Shown here: positions 1 to 4,615 of the stretch, piece after piece
How positions within the stretch are numbered: the stretch's first letter is position 1
Layout of the letters: the number at the start of each line of letters is the position of its first letter
From: Chitinophagaceae bacterium
GTDB lineage: Bacteria; Bacteroidota; Bacteroidia; Chitinophagales; Chitinophagaceae
Length of the DNA: 5,666 nt
Reading direction: 5' to 3'
Assembly: GCA_016741945.1 (NCBI GenBank)
Contig: JACVCQ010000188.1
Location: forward strand, 1-5,666
The notes under the pieces: model-generated
Told to the model about the DNA's origin: nothing
Seen by the model: the letters and a program-made list of their open reading frames with translations, nothing else
The model's database searches: none
Made by a program: the position numbers and the translations under genes

Positions 1-177
1 TCTTAACTCCGCACGATTTTTAGGTTCTACATTTTTACGGAGATAATAAGTAAGACCATTACTCAATTTTCCAATTTTAACCTTGGGATCGATACCTAAT
101 TTGGCATCTAATCCGGTTTGGGCTTGTACCATCAGGGTTACAAGCAGTAAGAGCAGTGTTTGTCTGATACGCAACAT
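1..177 (-). CDS. M16 family (insulinase-like) zinc metallopeptidase, N-terminal fragment
   Basis: The visible 59 residues begin at an ATG (175-177, minus strand), and the frame stays open to the window edge, so the gene is cut by the window and not broken. Residues 1-19 form a Sec-type signal peptide: basic start MLRIR, a run of leucines, then VQA, with cleavage likely before QT. Residues 32-59 read KVKIGKLSNGLTYYLRKN followed by EPKNRAELR, the typical opening beta strands of the M16 N-terminal domain (short basic lead, LxNGLxYYxxxN, then an RxxLR strand). The zinc-binding HxxEH motif would lie about 20-30 residues further on, outside the window. Family members are usually large (400-950 aa) exported or periplasmic proteases. 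The gene lies 178 bp downstream of the dioxygenase on the same strand, with repeats between them, so co-transcription is uncertain. The family call is fairly firm; substrate is unknown. Confidence 0.8.
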   Translation of the reverse strand, partial: MLRIRQTLLLLLVTLMVQAQTGLDAKLGIDPKVKIGKLSNGLTYYLRKNVEPKNRAELR

Positions 178-204
178 GACAAGGGTTTAAGAATGATGAA
201 TTAA

Positions 205-226
205 ATTCAGGAACAAATTCCTGAAT
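205..226. repeat. Perfect 9-bp hairpin upstream of the peptidase gene
   Basis: ATTCAGGAA (205-213) pairs perfectly with TTCCTGAAT (218-226) around a CAAA loop. It lies between the dioxygenase stop and the peptidase start, 28 bp ahead of the latter. On the minus strand it is followed by only a weak T-rich stretch (TTTAATTC), so it could be a terminator for the dioxygenase, a structure in the peptidase mRNA leader, or an operator. The sequence does not decide between these. Confidence 0.5.
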
Positions 227-289
227 GGGTTTGTTCGTTAAGCATTACAGTTTAACGATCGGGAGGGATGACTAAGATAGGAATTTATC

Positions 290-349
290 GCCACTGAGGG
301 CACAAAGGTCCACTGAAATTTTTCTCTGTAATTCAGTGTTCTCAGTGGC
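290..349. repeat. Nested inverted repeat (GCCACTGAG ... CTCAGTGGC)
   Basis: GCCACTGAG (290-298) is the exact inverse of CTCAGTGGC (341-349). Inside it, CACTGAA (311-317) is the exact inverse of TTCAGTG (332-338), giving a two-tier hairpin just 6 bp past the dioxygenase stop codon (TAA, 356-358 on minus). CCACTGA also occurs twice as a direct repeat (291-297 and 310-316). The wording (CTTTGTGCCCTCAGTGG on minus) resembles dispersed intergenic repeats I associate with Bacteroidota genomes. That family link is from memory, not checked. The position fits a 3'-end stabiliser or terminator of the dioxygenase transcript. No small gene is evident in 178-355. Confidence 0.6.
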
Positions 350-355
350 AATTAT

Positions 356-1438
356 TTACAACTGAAAACCCAAATTACGAATCAACGCTTCCGGCAGCGC
401 AGGTAGTTTTTTTCTTTCGATGAGATAGGTAGACAAGCCGGATAGATCCCGATAAACATAATGTTTATTTAATGCACCCTCCAGGTATCCTGCGCCGGAA
501 GTGTTGCCGGTGCCCACACGCATACCAATCATTCTACGAACCATGATCAGGTGTTTGTGACGCCAATTACTCATCAAGTGATCGATCTCGATCAATGCAT
601 CCAATACCTGATAAGAAGTTTGAAACAATGGAAAATCACGGTACAACATGATGAACAATGCAGAACGTAAAGCAGTGGGAGAGAAACTGGTTTTTAAAGA
701 GGCCATTTGTTCTTCAGAAAAGCCTGCTGCATTGTCTTCAAAAAAGACCCAATCAAATTCATGGATCTTATTTTTCTCACGCTCGGTTAATCCGGCAGCA
801 TATACTGCTCGATAATCGTTCCAAAAAGGGTGGTGTTTGCCATGGGAGGTTTTGGATACATATCCTTGCCAAAAATCTTCCCTGAAAAAAGGGATACGCT
901 CCAACCAATTATTGACCAGTGTCAGCAAATGTGGTTTTTCTTCTGTATCGGTGATGTGTTGATAATCGGTTTGTGTAAAACCACCTTCATTGGTACGTTT
1001 ATAATAATCTTTATGATGCCGATTGTCCAGCTCCAATCCCAATCTCGCTTCGATCAATCTGAATTGTTTGCTTTGAAACCCGGACGAAGGGGTTAATAGG
1101 TTCCTGAATTCCAGAAAATCAAGTGGTGTCATGGTGTCCAATACTTCCACTTGTTTATTTAACAATTGCAGAATCTGAATGATTCGATGCAGTCTATGAC
1201 GCACCAGATTCATATCTTCCGAGTTGTCATTGATTTTTTCTTTGCTGAAAACCCCCGTGATATAATCCAATTCAAACAAAATCTGTTTGAACCATAATTC
1301 ATAAGCCTGATGAATGATAATGAACAACATTTCATCATGCGCAGGCTCATTACCCGGTTGAAAACTTACGGGATGCTGGGCGTCTAACACTTTATCCAAT
1401 CCTAGATAAGAGCCGTAATACATTGGTTGTTTTTCCAT
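356..1438 (-). CDS. kynA: Tryptophan 2,3-dioxygenase (heme-dependent)
   Basis: This cytoplasmic heme enzyme oxidises L-tryptophan with O2 to N-formylkynurenine, the first step of the kynurenine pathway. The 360-aa product carries the family signatures. H43 in IIHQAYELWFKQ is the distal histidine. FRNLLTPSSGFQSKQFR (111-127) contains the substrate-carboxylate arginine R112. WRHKH (292-296) gives the proximal heme ligand H296. GTGNTSG (309-315) includes T310, which contacts the substrate amino group. Residue roles come from alignment by eye to the human and Xanthomonas enzymes. No catalytic residue is missing. I start at the ATG at 1436-1438 (MEKQPMYYGS). The frame runs 39 codons further upstream, but only through CTTG-type repeat sequence giving an unlikely hydrophobic stretch from a TTG codon. 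No Shine-Dalgarno is seen. A weak TAttTTcG match (1454-1461, minus) lies 15 bp before the ATG without a well-spaced -33 TTG. pyrF diverges from it. Confidence 0.96.
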   Translation of the reverse strand: MEKQPMYYGSYLGLDKVLDAQHPVSFQPGNEPAHDEMLFIIIHQAYELWFKQILFELDYITGVFSKEKINDNSEDMNLVRHRLHRIIQILQLLNKQVEVLDTMTPLDFLEFRNLLTPSSGFQSKQFRLIEARLGLELDNRHHKDYYKRTNEGGFTQTDYQHITDTEEKPHLLTLVNNWLERIPFFREDFWQGYVSKTSHGKHHPFWNDYRAVYAAGLTEREKNKIHEFDWVFFEDNAAGFSEEQMASLKTSFSPTALRSALFIMLYRDFPLFQTSYQVLDALIEIDHLMSNWRHKHLIMVRRMIGMRVGTGNTSGAGYLEGALNKHYVYRDLSGLSTYLIERKKLPALPEALIRNLGFQL

Positions 1439-1467
1439 GCTGAAGGGTTTCGGCGAAAATAGTGAAT

Positions 1468-1616
1468 CAAGAAACAAGAATGAAGAAACAAGGGACAAGA
1501 AAGGCTCAAGGATCAACAAGCAAGGGACAAGAAAGACATACGGGGTAAGAAACAAGTATTATTTTCAGTTTTGCTTGACTCTTGTATCTTGAATCTTTCT
1601 TGTGTCTTGTTTCTTG
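1468..1616. repeat. Low-complexity CAAGAAACAAG / CTTGTTTCTTG repeats in inverted arrangement
   Basis: The divergent kynA-pyrF spacer is filled with short variants of CAAGAAACAAG on its left half and CTTGTTTCTTG on its right half. The clearest arms are a perfect 12-bp inverted pair, 1468-1479 and 1605-1616. Within the left half, the 15-bp CAAGGGACAAGAAAG recurs at 1489-1503 and 1521-1535, a 32-bp period. CTTTCTTGT at 1595-1603 is the inverse of part of that unit. The repeats reach to 22 and 30 bp from the two real start codons and supply TTG triplets suited to -33 elements in both directions. They resemble simple repeats often seen between Bacteroidota genes (from memory). Confidence 0.7.
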
Positions 1617-1637
1617 TCTCTTCTTTTTTTACTTTTG
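1607..1637 (+). promoter_or_regulatory. Candidate Bacteroidota-type promoter of pyrF
   Basis: TTG (1607-1609), a 20-bp spacer, then TACTTTTG (1630-1637), an exact match to the -7 consensus TAnnTTTG. The -7 box ends only 3 bp before the pyrF ATG (1641), so transcription would begin at or near the start codon, giving a leaderless or nearly leaderless mRNA. The TTG comes from the CTTG repeat tract, where such triplets are abundant, so only the -7 box is informative. Confidence 0.45.
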
Positions 1638-1640
1638 TTC

Positions 1641-2453
1641 ATGACCCGCCAAGAATTAGTAGCACAAATACACTCCAAGAAATCTTATCTCTGTGTTGGA
1701 CTGGATACGGATCCGTTGAAAATACCTCGTCATTTGCAATCAAAATCGGATGGGGTATTGGAGTTTAATAAGGCGATTATTGATGCTACAAAAGATCATT
1801 GTGTTGCTTATAAAATCAATACTGCTTTTTATGAATCACAAGGCATCAAAGGGTGGGAGATCATGGAAGCAACCTTGGCGCATATTCCAAAAACACATTT
1901 TACCATCGCGGATGCCAAACGTGGAGATATTGGTAATACTTCCTCGCAATATGCCAAAACCTTTTTTGAAGTACTGCCATTCGATGCTGTTACCGTTGCG
2001 CCTTATATGGGAGAAGATAGTGTGCGTCCGTTTTTGGAATATAAAGACAAATGGACGATCGTTCTCGGACTCACATCCAATGCCGGCAGTTTTGATTTTC
2101 AGCGTTTGTCATTGGCGGAACAAAATGGCAAACAATTGTATGAGCAAGTATTGGAAACCACTTGCAAATGGGGCACACCTGATAATCTCATGTTTGTGGT
2201 AGGTGCCACCAGAGCCAGTGATCTGGCGGATATCCGTAAAATTATCCCGGATCATTTTTTACTCGTGCCCGGTGTTGGTGCACAAGGCGGTAGTTTGGAA
2301 GAAGTATCCAAATATGGATTGAATAGAGATGCCGGATTATTAGTCAACGCCAGCAGAGCGATTATTTTTGCTGATGGTGGTGAAGATTTTGCTTTGGCTG
2401 CGGAGAAAGTGGCTGCTGGTTATCAGCAGGAGATGGCTGGTTATTTGCAATAG
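1641..2453 (+). CDS. pyrF: Orotidine-5'-phosphate decarboxylase, type 2
   Basis: This enzyme decarboxylates orotidine 5'-phosphate to UMP, the last step of de novo pyrimidine synthesis, in the cytoplasm. The 270-aa length fits the type 2 family, which is longer than the roughly 230-aa E. coli form. Motifs in order are CVGLDTDP (18-25) with substrate-contacting D22; VAYKIN (56-61) with K58; the catalytic DAKRGDIGNT (91-100) with D91, K93 and D96; the APYMGEDSV loop (120-128); LGLTSNAGS (142-150); the PGVGAQGG phosphate-binding loop (210-217); and NASRAI (236-241) with phosphate-binding R239. I start at ATG 1641 (MTRQELVAQI). A GTG 13 codons upstream would add only a repeat-encoded stretch of Leu and Phe. 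No Shine-Dalgarno is seen. It is a single gene diverging from kynA, with no other pyr gene in view. All key residues are present. Confidence 0.96.
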   Translation: MTRQELVAQIHSKKSYLCVGLDTDPLKIPRHLQSKSDGVLEFNKAIIDATKDHCVAYKINTAFYESQGIKGWEIMEATLAHIPKTHFTIADAKRGDIGNTSSQYAKTFFEVLPFDAVTVAPYMGEDSVRPFLEYKDKWTIVLGLTSNAGSFDFQRLSLAEQNGKQLYEQVLETTCKWGTPDNLMFVVGATRASDLADIRKIIPDHFLLVPGVGAQGGSLEEVSKYGLNRDAGLLVNASRAIIFADGGEDFALAAEKVAAGYQQEMAGYLQ

Positions 2454-2498
2454 TTGAGAACCGTTGTAGCAAAAATATTGTGCAGATATTTAAGTCAG

Positions 2499-2670
2499 CC
2501 CTTCGTCGCAATTTCCGACTAAAAGTCGGAATGCTCCTCAGGGTGACAAATACAGATTAATATTAGACTGTGATTGCGATTGGCAAAGCCAATCGCAATC
2601 ACAATTAACCTACCTCAAACCGTCACCCTGAGGAGCATTCCGATCGCAGATCGGGAATTGCGACGAAGGG
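2499..2670. repeat. Inverted pair of 49-bp REP-like elements
   Basis: The left copy (2499-2547) begins CCCTTCGTCGCAATT and ends GGAATGCTCCTCAGGGTGAC. The right copy (2622-2670) is its inverse with 41 of 49 positions identical. Seven of the eight differences cluster in an internal mini-hairpin. The left copy has CCGAC/GTCGG around TAAAA, and the right copy CCGATC/GATCGG around GCA, so stem pairing is kept although the bases changed. The pair is thus both one large cruciform and two independent hairpins, the layout of REP doublets (BIMEs). It occupies most of the 368-bp gap 2454-2821. I see no gene in that gap. TTGTAGC (2464-2470) and GCTACAA (2693-2699) form a short outer inverted pair, which may be chance. 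Confidence 0.8.
2569..2603. repeat. Perfect 16-bp stem, 3-nt loop hairpin at the centre of the REP pair
   Basis: TGTGATTGCGATTGGC (2569-2584) pairs without mismatch to GCCAATCGCAATCACA (2588-2603) around AAA. Its centre (2586) nearly coincides with the centre of the flanking REP pair (2584.5). It lies 116 bp past the pyrF stop and could end or protect the pyrF transcript, though no T-run follows on the plus strand (ACAATTAACC). Such a stem could also be the core spacer of a mobile REP doublet. Confidence 0.75.
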
Positions 2671-2776
2671 TAAAACCAACAATACAGTTGGAGCTACAAT
2701 ATATCCCGAACATCAGGGCTATTTAGTTTTTTAATAGTGTAACACCCGAATTGATATTTTGATAAACCTTCAGTTC

Positions 2777-2805
2777 TTTGCTCATGGATTGATTTTGTAA
2801 CTTTC
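2777..2805 (+). promoter_or_regulatory. Candidate promoter of the metallophosphoesterase gene
   Basis: TTTG (2777-2780), a 17-bp spacer, then TAACTTTC (2798-2805), a one-mismatch match to TAnnTTTG. The ATG is at 2822, 16 bp after the -7 box, leaving a leader of roughly a dozen bases. This is a pattern match only; the mismatch is at the usually conserved final G. Confidence 0.35.
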
Positions 2806-2821
2806 ATTTTCAATCCTTTTC

Positions 2822-3751
2822 ATGAACAGAAGAAATTTTCTCCAACAATCAGCACTTTCCGCAGCTGCGGTTTCCGCTTTGCCTTTGACCGGGTTAGCTT
2901 CTGCCAATGCCAAAGCTGCCATCCGTTTTGCTTTTATGACGGATGTGCATATTAAAACCGGTACTGTACCGGAACAGGGGATGCAGCGTGCATTTAAACA
3001 TGTAAATGCATTAAAACCTAAGGTGGATTTTATTCTGAATGGTGGAGATGCCATCATGGATGCTATGAAAGCTACCAAGGCGAAAGTGGAAGAACAGTGG
3101 GCTTTATGGAATAAAATATTGGCAGAAGAAAATAAGTTGCCCATGTATCATTGCATCGGTAACCACGATGCATGGGGATGGCAAATGACAGAGCCGGAGA
3201 TCAAAGCAGATCCTTTGTACAATAAAACCTGGGCTGTGCAACAACATAAAATGCCGGGTCGTTATTACAGCTTCATCAAAGACAACTGGAAATTCATCAT
3301 CCTCGATAGTGCGCATGAAAACAATGGTGGATACATAGCCAAAGTAGATGAAGTACAAATGCAATGGCTAAAAAATGAACTTGCAACAACAGATCCCAAT
3401 ACCCATATCTGTATTGCCTCTCATATTCCCATCGTATCATTTGTATCCGGATTCTTTTTTGATAAAACAGAAGAGAATGGTGATCGCAAAATTTCGAGAG
3501 CCTTATTACATACAGACTCTTTCGCATTAACAGAACTCTTCCGCAATCATCAAAACATTCGCTGTTGTTTAAGCGGACATATACACTTACAAGATGTGGT
3601 TGAATACCGCGGTATCCATTACTATTGCAACGGCGCCATCAGCGGCAACTGGTGGGGCGGAGCCTTCAAAGGTTTCAATCCTGCGTATGCAATCTTCGAA
3701 TTCTTTAAAGACGGATCGGTGAAACGAGAAATGATCCAGTATGAAGTTTGA
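2822..3751 (+). CDS. Tat-exported calcineurin-like metallophosphoesterase
   Basis: The 309-aa protein starts with a twin-arginine signal: NRRNFLQ (2-8), an alanine/leucine-rich segment (11-25), then ASA (26-28), with cleavage likely after A28. The mature part has the metallophosphoesterase motif series: D41 and H43 in TDVHIK, D76 in NGGD, N114 and H115 in GNHD, H201 in SHIP, and H253/H255 in SGHIH. Together these form a dinuclear metal site. The DEVQMQWLKNEL stretch (176-187) is the usual helix of cell-surface purple-acid-like relatives. It probably hydrolyses a phosphoester outside the cytoplasm after folding, with metals loaded, inside the cell. The substrate cannot be inferred. The sequence after the last motif is short and no extra domain or sorting tail is visible. 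It faces the GDSL gene convergently. Its TGA stop lies inside an inverted repeat. Confidence 0.9.
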   Translation: MNRRNFLQQSALSAAAVSALPLTGLASANAKAAIRFAFMTDVHIKTGTVPEQGMQRAFKHVNALKPKVDFILNGGDAIMDAMKATKAKVEEQWALWNKILAEENKLPMYHCIGNHDAWGWQMTEPEIKADPLYNKTWAVQQHKMPGRYYSFIKDNWKFIILDSAHENNGGYIAKVDEVQMQWLKNELATTDPNTHICIASHIPIVSFVSGFFFDKTEENGDRKISRALLHTDSFALTELFRNHQNIRCCLSGHIHLQDVVEYRGIHYYCNGAISGNWWGGAFKGFNPAYAIFEFFKDGSVKREMIQYEV

Positions 3752-3783
3752 TTTTTTGATCTTTGATTTCTTGATTGAAGAAA

Positions 3784-3811
3784 GTGAAAAGTGAAAGGTG
3801 AAAAGTGAAAA
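3784..3811 (+). repeat. Four tandem heptamers GTGAAAR
   Basis: GTGAAAA, GTGAAAG, GTGAAAA, GTGAAAA begin at 3784, 3791, 3798 and 3805, an exact 7-bp period. This is non-coding simple sequence in the convergent spacer, probably slippage-prone. No role is evident. Confidence 0.75.
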
Positions 3812-3827
3812 AATCAAAAAATCACAC

Positions 3828-3846
3828 CTGCCTGTCGGCAGACAGG
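3828..3846. repeat. GC-rich element with two alternative hairpins
   Basis: Within CCTGCCTGTCGGCAGACAGG (3827-3846), two overlapping stems are possible. One is CTGCC/GGCAG around TGTC (3828-3841), the other CCTGTC/GACAGG around GGCA (3831-3846). They share bases and exclude each other. The element is much more GC-rich than its surroundings and looks like a dispersed Bacteroidota intergenic palindrome (from memory). It probably forms the stem of the local terminator. Confidence 0.6.
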
Positions 3847-3856
3847 GATCAAAAAA

Positions 3857-4465
3857 TCAAAGATTCCTCTCAATAGTGTTTGCTACTTTCTCTGCCCATA
3901 CTGCGTGTGATTTGGCGGAGTAGTGAAGTTTGTCTGAAGCGAGTAGACTTTCATCGTTTTTGGCCAATCTGGTTTGGGGGGTGATATCAATAAAATGTCC
4001 GCCCAGTTTTTTGACGGTGTCTTCGCAGACTTTATTGAACGCATCGATCTCTTGACTGATTTTGTTGCTGTCTCTTTCGGCTGCAAAAGGAGTAACACCC
4101 CAATCGGGAATAGAAAGTACGATCACTCTTTCGGGTTTATGACCAGCAAAATAAATTGCTTTTTTGAGCAGGTATTCAAAATCGGTGGTGAAATCGCTTA
4201 CAGATAAACCTCTGTATTGATTGTTGACACCAATCAACAGACTTACAAAATCATAATGTTCATTGAGTTGCGTGTGTAGGATATGATCTGCCAGTTCGAA
4301 GCTTGTCCAGCCGGTCTTCGCCACTACTTCCGGTGCATGAAAGTGCAAACCCTTTTTTCGCAAACGTTGCACGACTTGATAAGGGAAGCCCTCATGCAAA
4401 GGAACCGATTCACCAATGGTATAAGAATCTCCTAAAGCGAGGTAGCTGAAATAATGTTTTGTCAT
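3857..4465 (-). CDS. SGNH/GDSL-family hydrolase, cytoplasmic
   Basis: A 202-aa single-domain hydrolase with the SGNH blocks in order: block I LALGDSYTIGE (9-19) with nucleophile S14; block II around TGWTS (51-55) with oxyanion G52; block III GVNNQ (79-83) with N81; block V DKLHYS (178-183) with D178 and H181. No signal peptide or membrane segment is present, so it should act in the cytoplasm. Family members are esterases, lipases, thioesterases or deacetylases; the substrate is not evident. I start at the ATG at 4463-4465 (MTKHYFSYLA), which puts block I the usual short distance from the N-terminus. A TTG five codons upstream is less likely. It lies 150 bp downstream of kynureninase on the same strand, but its own promoter-like boxes and an intervening palindrome suggest separate transcription. 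Confidence 0.9.
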   Translation of the reverse strand: MTKHYFSYLALGDSYTIGESVPLHEGFPYQVVQRLRKKGLHFHAPEVVAKTGWTSFELADHILHTQLNEHYDFVSLLIGVNNQYRGLSVSDFTTDFEYLLKKAIYFAGHKPERVIVLSIPDWGVTPFAAERDSNKISQEIDAFNKVCEDTVKKLGGHFIDITPQTRLAKNDESLLASDKLHYSAKSHAVWAEKVANTIERNL

Positions 4466-4469
4466 AACT

Positions 4470-4500
4470 GAAAGATACAACCTGTTATTCTAAACTCAAA
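4470..4500 (-). promoter_or_regulatory. Candidate promoter of the GDSL hydrolase gene
   Basis: On the minus strand: TTTG (4497-4500), a 19-bp spacer, then TATCTTTC (4470-4477), one mismatch from TAnnTTTG. The -7 box ends 4 bp before the ATG (4465), implying a nearly leaderless mRNA. The -33 TTTG is the very end of the 60-bp palindrome, so the repeat may have supplied part of the promoter. Confidence 0.4.
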
Positions 4501-4556
4501 TGGAACACGGATTATCATGATTATCATGATGATCATGATAATCTGCGTTCCATTTG
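4497..4556. repeat. 60-bp loopless palindrome containing three ATCATGAT units
   Basis: The sequence is symmetric about 4526/4527, with 27 of 30 base pairs matching and no loop. The outer arms are CAAATGGAAC (4497-4506) and GTTCCATTTG (4547-4556). The core contains three copies of ATCATGAT (4514-4521 read as ATCATGAT, then 4523-4530 and 4532-4539). Mismatches are at 4507/4546, 4509/4544 and 4522/4531; the latter two are G/T pairs that could still form in RNA. It lies between kynureninase and the GDSL gene and could end the kynureninase transcript, while touching the GDSL -33 box. Confidence 0.8.
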
Positions 4557-4615
4557 TAACGTGATTGAATTATAGTCAGTAATTAATTGAATCTAACTGT
4601 CACACAGTATGAATA

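Larger units (their letters stand above)
3747..3861. terminator. Bidirectional terminator-like region between convergent genes
   Basis: TTTGATTTTTTGATC (3747-3761) and its exact inverse GATCAAAAAATCAAA (3847-3861) bracket the 105-bp convergent spacer. Each arm holds the TGA stop of one gene (phosphoesterase 3749-3751; GDSL hydrolase 3857-3859 on minus) and places a run of six T immediately after that stop. A GC-rich hairpin (3831-3846) sits just inside the right arm, with AT-rich runs on both sides. This suits termination from both directions, but it is inferred from structure alone. Confidence 0.5.

Noticed and set aside
1439..1555. A 39-codon upstream extension of tryptophan 2,3-dioxygenase with a hydrophobic, signal-like sequence
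   Set aside because: It starts at TTG, is encoded entirely by CTTG-type repeat sequence, and the family normally begins near MEKQPMYYGSYL. The enzyme is a cytoplasmic heme protein.
1468..1616. Possible CRISPR-like array
   Set aside because: The units are short, degenerate and irregularly spaced, without constant-length spacers, and no cas genes are near.
1602..1640. A 13-codon GTG-initiated extension of PyrF (MSCFLSLLFLLLF)
   Set aside because: Its Leu/Phe run comes from the CTTGTTTCTTG repeats. The ATG at 1641 gives the expected type 2 length, with the substrate motif LDTD at residue 21.
2499..2670. Possible insertion-sequence remnant with terminal inverted repeats
   Set aside because: Only 74 bp separates the arms, no transposase fragment is seen in any frame, and the arms themselves fold as hairpins. 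A REP-type doublet explains this better.
2782..3144. A 120-codon open frame on the minus strand
   Set aside because: It overlaps the phosphoesterase antisense, covering its Tat signal and metal motifs. Its sequence shows no domain, so it is a shadow of the coding frame.
4466..4480. A TTG start five codons upstream for the GDSL hydrolase
   Set aside because: It would overlap the candidate -7 box. The ATG at 4463-4465 already places the GDS motif at the usual distance from the N-terminus.
4557..4615. Small hairpin ACTGT-CAC-ACAGT (4596-4608) after the kynureninase stop as a terminator
   Set aside because: The 5-bp stem is weak and no T-run follows on the minus strand. The adjacent 60-bp palindrome is the better candidate.
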